The notes under the pieces were generated by a model. That model was given only the letters and a program-made list of their open reading frames with translations, was not told the DNA's origin and did no database searches. Source: Pseudanabaena sp. M53BS1SP1A06MG (GTDB lineage: Bacteria; Cyanobacteriota; Cyanobacteriia; Pseudanabaenales; Pseudanabaenaceae). From it: a stretch of 64,000 nucleotides of DNA. The position numbers and the translations under genes were made by a program. The stretch covers positions 1-64,000 of the forward strand of contig JADBWH010000015.1 of the NCBI GenBank assembly GCA_020404105.1. The letters are read 5' to 3'. This document shows, piece after piece, positions 36,443 to 44,241 of this stretch (its first letter is position 1; every line of letters begins with the position of its first letter).

Positions 36443-36566
36443 TGACGGAGAGGGACTCGAACCCTCGACACTTGGCGTTTCAGGCGATAACCCTAAATCT
36501 GCGACCTTTGCAGGTAAGTGACGACAAAGGATGTTTTCAATGCTCTACCCACTGAGCTATCCGTCA
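36443..36566 (-). ncRNA. YrlA-like Y RNA 4
   Basis: The clearest tRNA mimic: acceptor TGACGGA/TCCGTCA is perfect and can extend to nine pairs; D arm GCTC-AGTGGGTA-GAGC is canonical; T arm GAGGG-TTCGAGT-CCCTC is perfect. The anticodon arm is replaced by about 70 bases containing CACTTACCT-GCAA-AGGTCGCAG (GNRA-capped hairpin) and ATTTAGGGTTATCGCC. A tRNA finder would probably report it as an odd or intron-bearing tRNA. Confidence 0.87.
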
Positions 36567-36660
36567 ATGTATTCAATTTAAATTTTGCCGTAGGCAAAAT
36601 TTAAAATAAGAGTTTTGATTTTGGGATAGGTGCTACTTGTTCGCAAGTAGCACCTATCTG

Positions 36661-36714
36661 GTAGCAATAACCCTGAATGCTTCAGCCCAAATAGGCAAGT
36701 CATTGCATAAAGGA
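36661..36714 (-). ncRNA. Y RNA-like unit 5, core only
   Basis: Minus strand: TGCAATGACTTGCC-TATT-TGGGCTGAAG, then CATTCAGGGTTATTGC. GCAAT at the 5' side pairs with ATTGC at the 3' side, closing the Y-like core. No T arm follows; instead a hairpin GATAGGTGCTACTTG/CAAGTAGCACCTATC (36626-36658) occupies the place, perhaps a later insertion. The 5' flank has a possible GCAG/CTGC arm. Confidence 0.55.
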
Positions 36715-36969
36715 ATTCAGCAGTTTGCGAGGCTGCATCTCCTTTCCTAATTGATATACAAATACTGGAGCAGTACTTGTAATCGCAATTAGACTAGGCG
36801 TTCTAAGCGCTTGAACCATGTTGCACTACATTTATACTACACGTACTACAAGAATGCAATAGCGATCGCCAAAAATGTTACAACCTATTCATTAAGTAGT
36901 ACATTGATGTAAATTATGCTCAAAGTGAGATGATTGCATTTCCTGTTCTCTGGAACTTTAGAGATAACT

Positions 36970-38157
36970 ATGCTTGATTTACAGAAATTGATGGGACAGA
37001 TGCAAGGGATGTCTGAACAATTGCAGAAAGAAGCTCAGCAATTGACTGCTAAGCTCGATCACGCAGAAACTTTATTTACTGAAGCCATTGCCAATCAATC
37101 TCATCTTTGTCAGCATAGTGAGCTATGGCGCGATCGCTTCATGTTTAATTGCGCGGAACCAGCAGAACCACTAAGGCAAATCCAGGCAATAGCACCTATA
37201 ACCACACCACATATTGTTCTTGCTACCGATGGCTCACAGATTGCCCCTAGCCGCCATGAAATCGCCTATTGCTATTTGATTAATATCGGTCGAGTTGCCA
37301 TTTACTATAATTCTGGCATTTATCCATTACTCGATAATGTTCCTGAAGTCTTTTATAAAACGGAAGATCTCTATAAAGCGCGTCAATGGGGAATTCAGAC
37401 AGAACAATGGATGACCCTCAAGCGCACTGTTGCTGAGAATGTCACCCTCGCGAATTTAGCGATCGCTACAATAGCGACTTACCCTCAGTCACCAATACTC
37501 GCTTTTAGCGATGGAGCCTTAGTCCATTGGGAACTGGATGAGATTCCTGCCGATGCGCGATCTCAGCTTTTACCAGATATTCTGTCGGCATGGGATAACT
37601 TAAAAGCACAACGGATTCCTCTCGCAGGCTATATCAGCGCCCCACGCGCGGCGGAGGTAACTAATTTTTTGCGCTTGCAAATCTGTCCTTTTGAGCAACC
37701 CGATTGTCATACCCACTGTTCTGCAAAACCGCTAGATGCTGCACCCTGTAGCCAAATTCAACCCTTGCGCGATGGCACATTATGGAGTCGTTTATTAAAA
37801 GTTGGCGAATGTAGTCCTCTCTGGCAAAGTCAGGCGAGAATTTTGGAGGAATATGGCGAACATCAGATTTATTTTTGTTATCTCCATGTAGGTTCAGAAA
37901 TTGCCAGAATCGAGATGCCCGCTTGGACTGCCCTTGATGCAGAAATGCGATCACAAGCTTTGCGAATCATTCTCGCCCAAGTCCAGAAAGGTTATGGCTA
38001 TCCTGTGGCACTGGCGGAGGCACATAATCAAGCCGTAGTTACGAGTAGCGATCGCCGTCGTTTTTTTGCAATTTTAGAACAGCACATGGTGAAGTCAGGT
38101 TTACGCAATATCACCACCTCCTACAAAGAATCTCGCAAGCGGAGCAGCATCGCCTAA
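36970..38157 (+). CDS. nurA: NurA-domain nuclease
   Basis: Member of the NurA 5'-3' nuclease family, which in archaea acts with HerA in DNA end resection. With ATG at 36970 the product has 395 residues; a TTG at 36934 would add 12. A coiled N-terminal helix (residues 1-45) precedes the NurA domain with the metal-binding ATDGSQIAPSRHEIAYCYLI near residue 80, LAFSDGALVHWELDE around 185 and AEAHNQAVVTSSDRRRF near the end. These acidic positions match the family. No herA-like gene lies next to it in this window. Confidence 0.82.
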   Translation: MLDLQKLMGQMQGMSEQLQKEAQQLTAKLDHAETLFTEAIANQSHLCQHSELWRDRFMFNCAEPAEPLRQIQAIAPITTPHIVLATDGSQIAPSRHEIAYCYLINIGRVAIYYNSGIYPLLDNVPEVFYKTEDLYKARQWGIQTEQWMTLKRTVAENVTLANLAIATIATYPQSPILAFSDGALVHWELDEIPADARSQLLPDILSAWDNLKAQRIPLAGYISAPRAAEVTNFLRLQICPFEQPDCHTHCSAKPLDAAPCSQIQPLRDGTLWSRLLKVGECSPLWQSQARILEEYGEHQIYFCYLHVGSEIARIEMPAWTALDAEMRSQALRIILAQVQKGYGYPVALAEAHNQAVVTSSDRRRFFAILEQHMVKSGLRNITTSYKESRKRSSIA

Positions 38158-38199
38158 GATGAAAGGAGTTTTACTTCTTTTATAGCCGCTTTAAATAGC

Positions 38200-38280
38200 G
38201 GTAGTGCTGCAAAGTAATTTTTTTAGTAATTGTGTTGTGGGCGCTTCGCGCCCACAACACAATTACATTGTATGAATACC
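38200..38280 (+). repeat. Family B element (B3) at the 3' end of coaBC
   Basis: GGTAGTGCTGCAAAGTAATT ... ATTACATTGTATGAATACC with core GTTGTGGGCGC/GCGCCCACAAC. Perfect 8-bp target duplication TAAATAGC at 38192-38199 and 38281-38288. Its last base forms part of the coaBC stop codon. Confidence 0.92.
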
Positions 38281-39506
38281 TAAATAGCTTGTATCAGAAA
38301 ATCTAACAATCGATGGGCAAGTTCTAATTTAGAGCAAAGTGGTGTGGAGAGAACATTACCATTTTGATGAATTAAGGTGGCTTGATTAGTATCTGTACCA
38401 AAACCAGTTTGGGAACTATTCACCGCGTTAGCCGCGATCGCATCTAATCCTTTCCGAATTAATTTATCTTTTGCCGCAGTCACAACTTCTTGATCTGTGC
38501 CAGTTTGTGCCGCAAAACCCACTAAGATTTGGTCAGGACGTTTACGACTAGCTAGATCAGCCACGATATCAGGAATATATTCTAGTTCAAGATTTAAGGG
38601 TAATTCTGATTTTGGTAACTTGTAATCACTGGTTATTTTAGAGCGCACATCACCAATTGCAGCAGCAGCGATCGTCATATCCGCAAAGGGAAATTCATCG
38701 ATCATCGCTTGGTGCATTTCCGCTGAAGTACTAACTACTCGCACCGATGGCGTTACTTCTCCAACTGGAAGAGGGGAATTAGATGTGGTGATGAGGGTAA
38801 CAGTTGCACCGCGATGGATGGCAGCTTTAGCGATCGCTATTCCCTGCTTACCAGTTGATGGATTACCGATAAAGCGCACAGAGTCAATAAATTCGCGAGT
38901 TCCACCTGCATTAACTAAAATCTTTTTCCCTTTTAAATCCTGTTTACCATGAGTAAACAGAAAAGATTCGATATATTCCATAATTATTTTTGGTTCCGCC
39001 ATGCGCCCAGTACCCACAGCGTCACAGGCGAGAATACCATCCGTTGGTGCGATCGCTGCATAGCGAGAATCTTTTAATAATTTCTGCCAATTTTCCTGCA
39101 CAGTGGGTTGTAGCCACATGGTCGTATTCATTGCTGGAGCAAAGAGAATTGGGCAACTGGAAGCAAGAACTGTATTTGTCAGTAAATTATCTGCCATACC
39201 ATAGGCAAGCTTCGCTAAAGTATTTGCGGTCACAGGCGCAAGCAAAAATACATCAGCCCATTCTGCGAGTTCAATATGCAGGGGTCTTCCATTAGTTGGT
39301 TGCCAAAAATCAGCATCAGTATAAGCTAGTTGACGTGATAACGTGGCAAAAGTAAGGGGCGTAACAAATTCAGCAGCCGATCGCGAGAGGATCACCCGCA
39401 CTTCTATCCCCCATTTCGCCAAGCTAGATACCACTTCACAAACTTTATAAGCAGCAATACCTCCAGATATGCCAATGAGTACATGATTTACAGGCATAAA
39501 TTTCAT
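38280..39506 (-). CDS. coaBC: Bifunctional CoaBC (phosphopantothenate-cysteine ligase / decarboxylase)
   Basis: Makes 4'-phosphopantetheine for coenzyme A: ligase adds cysteine to phosphopantothenate, decarboxylase removes CO2. N-terminal flavoprotein half: GISGGIAAYK, catalytic His in RPLHIELAEWADVF, PAMNTTMW substrate loop and the reactive Cys in GILACDAVGTGRM. C-terminal ligase half: VNAGGTREFIDSVRFIGNPS, and the KDKLIRKGLDAIAANAV region. The 408-residue length is typical. Its stop codon (TAG) is shared with the border of family B element B3; before insertion the same position would have read TAA, so the product is unchanged. Confidence 0.95.
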   Translation of the reverse strand: MKFMPVNHVLIGISGGIAAYKVCEVVSSLAKWGIEVRVILSRSAAEFVTPLTFATLSRQLAYTDADFWQPTNGRPLHIELAEWADVFLLAPVTANTLAKLAYGMADNLLTNTVLASSCPILFAPAMNTTMWLQPTVQENWQKLLKDSRYAAIAPTDGILACDAVGTGRMAEPKIIMEYIESFLFTHGKQDLKGKKILVNAGGTREFIDSVRFIGNPSTGKQGIAIAKAAIHRGATVTLITTSNSPLPVGEVTPSVRVVSTSAEMHQAMIDEFPFADMTIAAAAIGDVRSKITSDYKLPKSELPLNLELEYIPDIVADLASRKRPDQILVGFAAQTGTDQEVVTAAKDKLIRKGLDAIAANAVNSSQTGFGTDTNQATLIHQNGNVLSTPLCSKLELAHRLLDFLIQAI

Positions 39507-39613
39507 CTCCTAGGGAAAATCTATTTTTTAGTTAATTCGGTTTTTGGTAGAGTTGGTGCATCTAAAGGCTACATTAACTCTGCTGACGGTTAATCACTAA
39601 AAATTACTTAAAA

Positions 39614-40573
39614 ATGAAACTTGCATTTATTATCGATCCGATCGCTAGACTCGATGCCGCTCACGATACCAGTGTTGCCCTCATGGAAGCGGCTTGTCGC
39701 AAGGGCTATGAAGTATTTATCACAGATATGAATACGCTCAGTGTTAGAGATAGTAAGGCATGGGCTTTTCTTCAAGCAACCAAGATTCATCCTATTCCTC
39801 TTGTAGATGGCAAATGGCAAGTTCCACATCCTTGGTATGAAGTTGCTGAAGGATCATTTCAGCCCTTAGAGAATATGCAATTTGTGTGGATGCGTCCTGA
39901 TCCACCTGTAACAACGGAATATCTCTATGCAACCTATATTCTCGATTATGTAGATACCAATAAAACCAAAGTTCTTAACTCACCACAGGGCATTCGTGCA
40001 GCCAATGAGAAAATGTATGCGTTGCAGTTTACAGACGCAATCCCAAAAACGATTGTCACTGCCGATAAAGGTACAATCATCGACTTTGTGAAAGCAGAAG
40101 GTAAAGCTGTGATGAAGCCCTTGGGAGGTAAAGGGGGTGAAGGAATTTTATTTCTCGAAGTAGGCGATCGCAATATTAACTCGCTAATCGAAATCAGTAC
40201 CAATATTGGCAAAACACCTGTGATGGTGCAGGAATATTTGCCTGATGCTCAATTGGGTGATAAGCGGATCATTCTCCTTGATGGCAACCCCATTGGCGCA
40301 GTAAATCGAGTCCCCAAATCAGGAGAGTTTCGTGGTAACATGGCAGCAGGCGGTAGTGCTGTGCAAGTAGATATTACGCCTCGCGAAAGGGAAATATGTA
40401 AACAACTTGCCCCTACTCTCAAACGTGATGGATTAATGTTTGTGGGTATTGACGTAATCGGTGGCTATCTGACCGAAGTGAATGTGACTAGCCCCACAGG
40501 TGTCCGCGAAATTGATCGCCTCGACGGAGTTTCGCTCGGCGATCGAGTGATGGATTGGTTGGCAGTTTTTTAA
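39614..40573 (+). CDS. gshB: Glutathione synthetase GshB
   Basis: ATP-grasp enzyme that joins gamma-glutamylcysteine and glycine. The 319-residue protein begins MKLAFIIDPIARLDAAHDTS, typical of the family, followed by WMRPDPPVTTEYLYATYILD and NSPQGIRAANEKMYALQF. The ATP-binding segment shows KPLGGKGGEGILFL and VQEYLPDAQLGDKRIILLDG, and the metal/ATP end EVNVTSPTGVREIDRLDGVS. Start ATG at 39614. It is divergent from coaBC, a neighbouring thiol-cofactor gene. Confidence 0.95.
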   Translation: MKLAFIIDPIARLDAAHDTSVALMEAACRKGYEVFITDMNTLSVRDSKAWAFLQATKIHPIPLVDGKWQVPHPWYEVAEGSFQPLENMQFVWMRPDPPVTTEYLYATYILDYVDTNKTKVLNSPQGIRAANEKMYALQFTDAIPKTIVTADKGTIIDFVKAEGKAVMKPLGGKGGEGILFLEVGDRNINSLIEISTNIGKTPVMVQEYLPDAQLGDKRIILLDGNPIGAVNRVPKSGEFRGNMAAGGSAVQVDITPREREICKQLAPTLKRDGLMFVGIDVIGGYLTEVNVTSPTGVREIDRLDGVSLGDRVMDWLAVF

Positions 40574-40665
40574 TTTCACTCACTTCAAAACCTAGCAATC
40601 TTGACTAGAGTTAAAATAGGGTTAGAACATCTACAGCAAAACTTTCAGTTACATTTCTTTTACCT

Positions 40666-41646
40666 ATGAAAATTTTCAGCCCAGAATTTATGAAAAAGAT
40701 TAAAAATAACGCCAAGGTCTGGACACGTTCGCTAGTCGCAATATCCCTAGTTGCCATGACAATCTTTGGTAATGCTCACGAGGCTTTTGCTAGACGCTCA
40801 GGCGGTCGAATTGGCGGTAGCTCTTTTAAATCTGCACCCAGCAGATCTGCACCCAGCAGATCTGCTCCATCGAACCCTAGCTATAGTGGCAATAGCACTC
40901 CTTACTATAACAATAGTGGCGGCGGATTTTTCTTTTTCCCTATGTTCTTTGGCGGCGGATTCGGTGGCGGCTTATTTACCATTTTATTACTGGTAATTGT
41001 TGCAGGTGCAATCATTCAAGCATTCCGTGGTCGTGGAGATGGCGAAGGTCTTACAGGTATGGACAGCAAAGTGAGCGTTGCTAAAATCCAAGTAGGTTTA
41101 CTTGCCTCGGCGCGATCGCTACAACAAGAATTAACCCGTCTGGCACTAGAGTCTGATACTTCATCCGTTGAAGGTTTAGCCGTCGTCACTCGCGAAACAG
41201 CCGTTTCCTTGATGCGTCATCCCGAATATTGGGTATATGTCAGCAGTGCTAGTGAAAATACTAAGTTTGCCCTTGCTGAGCAGAAATTTAATAGCTTAGT
41301 TATGTCTGAGCGTAGCAAGCTCAATACAGAGGTTTTAAGTAATGTTGGCGGTCGGGTACTTCAAGGCAAAACTGCGGCAGCTTTGCCTAGTGAAGGTACT
41401 TTGAGCCTCGAAGCTCCTAGTGAATATATTGTCGTCACCATTCTGTTAGCGGTCGCTGGTGATTCCCTCAGCAAGTTACCAACCTTACGATCCTCTGATG
41501 ATTTGACATCTGCACTCTCAGCAATCGGTTCTGTCCCTGAAGATAATCTCTTAGCTGTGGAAATTCTTTGGGAGCCTCAATCTGAGGAATACACTCTCAC
41601 CAATGATGAAGTTCTGACCATCTACCCCGAACTAGTCAGAATTTAA
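40666..41646 (+). CDS. DUF1517 membrane protein with Ser-Ala-Pro repeats
   Basis: Function unknown; DUF1517 proteins occur in cyanobacteria and plastids. The 326-residue product has a signal-like N-terminus (1-43, LVAISLVAMTIFGNAHEAFA), three exact APSRS repeats, a Gly/Phe-rich stretch (GGGFFFFPMFFGGGFGGG) merging into a transmembrane helix (LFTILLLVIVAGAIIQAF), then a soluble domain (about 135-326) with VAKIQVGLLASARSLQQELT, EYIVVTILLAVAGDSLSKLP and VEILWEPQSEEYTLTNDEVL. Start ATG at 40666; a second ATG is four codons before the hydrophobic segment. Confidence 0.85.
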   Translation: MKIFSPEFMKKIKNNAKVWTRSLVAISLVAMTIFGNAHEAFARRSGGRIGGSSFKSAPSRSAPSRSAPSNPSYSGNSTPYYNNSGGGFFFFPMFFGGGFGGGLFTILLLVIVAGAIIQAFRGRGDGEGLTGMDSKVSVAKIQVGLLASARSLQQELTRLALESDTSSVEGLAVVTRETAVSLMRHPEYWVYVSSASENTKFALAEQKFNSLVMSERSKLNTEVLSNVGGRVLQGKTAAALPSEGTLSLEAPSEYIVVTILLAVAGDSLSKLPTLRSSDDLTSALSAIGSVPEDNLLAVEILWEPQSEEYTLTNDEVLTIYPELVRI

Positions 41647-41667
41647 GCATGGGATGCTTAAATTACA

Positions 41668-41702
41668 CCAAGAGAGGCAGTACTGATTACTGCCTCTCTT
41701 GG
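41668..41702 (+). terminator. Terminator after the DUF1517 gene
   Basis: CCAAGAGAGGCAGTA and its complement TACTGCCTCTCTTGG around a short CTGAT-like turn, 21 bases after the stop. There is no long T-run, so activity is only probable. Confidence 0.6.
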
Positions 41703-41721
41703 TTAGTTAACTTTATACAAG

Positions 41722-41812
41722 GGTAATGCTGCAAAGTAATTTTTTTAGTAATTGTGTTGCGGGCGCGAAGCGCCCGCAACACAATTACATTGTATGACTA
41801 CCTATACAAGAT
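41722..41812 (+). repeat. Family B element (B4)
   Basis: GGTAATGCTGCAAAGTAATT ... TTACATTGTATGACTACC with core GTTGCGGGCGC/GCGCCCGCAAC. Perfect 8-bp target duplication TATACAAG at 41714-41721 and 41813-41820. The rest of the gap up to 42062 shows no gene. Confidence 0.92.
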
Positions 41813-42062
41813 AGGTTAACGTAGTGATGCTCTCACGCAATATCTGTAAACAAAGTAAAAATATTTGCGAAATCTAGCCTAAAGCTGTGGATTTCATTGC
41901 CAATCTATGCTATGACTTACCAATATTATTTTTTCTTGTTTTGTAAAAGACAACTTTCGAGTATTCTGATTTGGCTAAAATAGCCATTCAAACAGCACTT
42001 TTTTAAGTTTGGCAGTTTTTGTGGTGGGTGCGTGTGAATCATGGAGTGAGTAAGGTCGGCAT

Positions 42063-43169
42063 ATGATGCAAGATACTGATAAAAATCAATTTTATGTAAC
42101 ACAGGACTTTGATGCCTATACAGACAGCGTAGATAACTTAATGGATGATCTATTTGGAGAGGTTGAAAGTACTCTGCACGTTGATTATGCCAAGCAGCGA
42201 TCGCCAAAAGCCCAAAAAACACAGAAACAGTTTGATCCATATGCCTCTAAGAAAGCATCTAGTTCAGATATAGTTGCCTTATCCAAAATTGAGCCAGAAA
42301 ATCGTGATGTTGCCACATCTAAAGATACTGTTAATATTACCAAGCTCGATTTGGCTGATATTTCTTTACCACCGATTTCCAAACAAGATGTTCTGTGGAT
42401 TCAACCCTACATCATGCGGGATCTAGAACCACCTTCTAATATTCCCCCAACACCACCTGAATCTGTAGTTCAAAAGAATAATTTATTAGATCGCATTTTA
42501 TTAGTTGCCGCTTGTAGCTCTGCTCTCTTAGCAGCAGTGATGTGGACAATTAATCACGGTATTTGGCTAGGACGGCAATCAGTAACTGTTATCCCCACCA
42601 ATTCTAAGATTTCACCTGATAATAAGCCATTTGCCGATGAAATTAAGCGAATGCTATCTGATATTACAGATAAAAATCGAGCGATCACTGCTAATTCTAA
42701 CGGTAATATTGGTAGCAATCTGCCACTGATGGCATCTCCTTTAGTTGGCAATATGCCCCTATCCGTTGCGCCGAATCCCTTTGCCAACGGAAATCAGCCC
42801 ATGTATGTGCCCGTATATCAACCACCTAACCTCGCTAGTAGTAATACTAGCAATGTACCATCCCCATTAGCGCTGCCCCCTCTTACGGCAAACAATTCCA
42901 TTGATGCATCTAATCCGTCTGCAATTGCCAAGCCCAACTCTACATTCACACAAGCTGCTGCGCCTATGCCATCATATACATTAATCGGTGTGCTGGATTT
43001 AGGCGATCGCTCCACAGCAATGTTTGATATGAATGGATCTGTGCAGTCAGTCGGACTAGGTAAAGTGATCGGTAATACAGGCTGGACTTTAGCTCGCGTT
43101 AGCCAGCAAGAGGTGGTGGCAAAACGTGGTAAGGAAACGAAAACTATATTTGTTGGACAAAAGTTCTAA
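42063..43169 (+). CDS. Single-pass membrane protein, PilP/GspC-like C-terminus possible
   Basis: I do not recognise a named family. The 368-residue protein has an acidic N-terminal cytoplasmic part (1-140), one transmembrane helix at about 144-165 (LLDRILLVAACSSALLAAVM), a long Pro/Asn/Ser-rich linker (175-300) and a compact C-terminal domain (305-368) reading YTLIGVLDLGDRSTAMFDMN and ARVSQQEVVAKRGKETKTIF. The last domain resembles the beta-rich end of PilP/GspC proteins (value, regulation by residues around GDRSTA), which is only a guess. ATG codons at 42063 and 42066 are both possible starts. Confidence 0.6.
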   Translation: MMQDTDKNQFYVTQDFDAYTDSVDNLMDDLFGEVESTLHVDYAKQRSPKAQKTQKQFDPYASKKASSSDIVALSKIEPENRDVATSKDTVNITKLDLADISLPPISKQDVLWIQPYIMRDLEPPSNIPPTPPESVVQKNNLLDRILLVAACSSALLAAVMWTINHGIWLGRQSVTVIPTNSKISPDNKPFADEIKRMLSDITDKNRAITANSNGNIGSNLPLMASPLVGNMPLSVAPNPFANGNQPMYVPVYQPPNLASSNTSNVPSPLALPPLTANNSIDASNPSAIAKPNSTFTQAAAPMPSYTLIGVLDLGDRSTAMFDMNGSVQSVGLGKVIGNTGWTLARVSQQEVVAKRGKETKTIFVGQKF

Positions 43170-43206
43170 CAAGATATGACAATTTATAACAACTTATGGT
43201 TTAAGT

Positions 43207-43308
43207 ACAACGCTTTGCGCTTACTTAAAACCCAGAAATATTTTTAAAAGTGGCGCATTGCTCCACTTTTAAAAATATTTCTGTAGTACTCAAAGCCTCA
43301 ATAGGCTG
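43207..43308. repeat. Family G hairpin element (G2)
   Basis: Contains CGCTTTGCGCTTACTTAAAA, ATATTTTTAAAAGTGG/CCACTTTTAAAAATAT and ends CAAAGCCTCAATAGGCTG. It is the reverse-complement partner of G1 at 9440. Confidence 0.7.
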
Positions 43309-43354
43309 TAAGTCTAAGTAAATCACTAAACTTCAACTATTTAAGGAAAATCAT

Positions 43355-43927
43355 ATGGGGTTGATAGATGATATCTCACGCTTTTTAGAAACTCGTCTAG
43401 AGGAGTTTATTCGCAATAATCCCCAAATTGAGTTGCAAATTCTCGAAGATAAGTTACGCCAACAAGATGAAGAAATAACGAAGTTAATCGTTAGCTCCAA
43501 ACAAGAGGAAAAACAGTTGCAGGATCGGATTCTGGAAATAGCGGAAGAAATTCGGGTCTGGCATGATCGCACGGTTAAAGCTGAGTCCTTTAATCGATCT
43601 GATTTGGCAAATCTTGCGAAAGAGCGTGAAGCAGCATTGCTACGCCAGGGTAATCAAGTTTGGGCGCAGATGGAAATAGTCAAAAAACGGGCGATCGATA
43701 GCCAAGCCTTACAAGTCCAAATCCAAGAAAGGCGTAAGGAAGTGCAGGCAAAAATTGAGGAGGAGGCAAAAACTGCTAAGGCAAAGTCTCCGTCCACAAC
43801 TCCATTAAATTGGGATAATCTCTATACCCCACCCTTCCGTGATCCTAATGATAAGCTAGAGGAAACCTTTCGTCGTTGGGAAATGGATGAAGAACTTGAA
43901 AGGCTCAAACGTAATTTGGGTAAGTAG
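43355..43927 (+). CDS. TIGR04376-family coiled-coil protein
   Basis: Function unknown; family restricted to cyanobacteria. The 190-residue product begins MGLIDDISRFLETRLEEFIR and is almost wholly helical: NNPQIELQILEDKLRQQDEE, RILEIAEEIRVWHDRTVKAE, then KEREAALLRQGNQVWAQMEI. The C-terminus carries LNWDNLYTPPFRDPNDKLEE and a terminal amphipathic helix. Length and order fit TIGR04376. Start ATG at 43355 with AAGGAAAA nine bases upstream. Confidence 0.8.
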   Translation: MGLIDDISRFLETRLEEFIRNNPQIELQILEDKLRQQDEEITKLIVSSKQEEKQLQDRILEIAEEIRVWHDRTVKAESFNRSDLANLAKEREAALLRQGNQVWAQMEIVKKRAIDSQALQVQIQERRKEVQAKIEEEAKTAKAKSPSTTPLNWDNLYTPPFRDPNDKLEETFRRWEMDEELERLKRNLGK

Positions 43928-44008
43928 AGTATATTTAAGCAATTTATTTTGTGGTTAAGCAAAATTTGCTAATAGTTATGCTATGCTTGGAAAGCATCAA
44001 AAATGTAA

Positions 44009-44082
44009 CGGGATGTAGCGCAGCTTGGTAGCGCACCACTTTGGGGTAGTGGGGGTCTTGGGTTCAAATCCCAACATTCCGA
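44009..44082 (+). tRNA. trnP-GGG: tRNA-Pro(GGG)
   Basis: Acceptor CGGGATG/CATTCCG, D stem GCGC/GCGC, anticodon stem CCACT/AGTGG with loop TTGGGGT (anticodon GGG), T stem TTGGG/CCCAA with loop TTCAAAT, discriminator A. CCA is not encoded. Confidence 0.93.
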
Positions 44083-44191
44083 TTTTAAAATCTCAATTCT
44101 TAAAATCTTGATTTTACTGCGCTCAATTATGAGAGACATAGAGGTCTGTTTTTCTAATTTTGATAGAGAAATACCAGTACTTCATTAGATT

Positions 44192-44228
44192 TAGGACTTA
44201 TAAATTCGTTCGGTTTGCGTAAGTCCTA
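44192..44228. repeat. Family A element with internal deletion (A4)
   Basis: TAGGACTTA joined to TAAATTCGTTCGGTTTGCGTAAGTCCTA: both ends of family A are present, but the central hairpin is missing. Confidence 0.75.
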
Positions 44229-44241
44229 AGATTTATAAATT

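Noticed and set aside
35774-36566. Ordinary tRNAs (Leu, Arg and others) or group I intron-containing tRNA-Leu
   Set aside because: Acceptor, D and T arms look like tRNAs, but no unit has a complete anticodon stem in the right place except the odd loop of unit 2. The inserts (about 70-85 bases) are too short for a group I intron and share the Y-like core and the AGGGTTAT motif.
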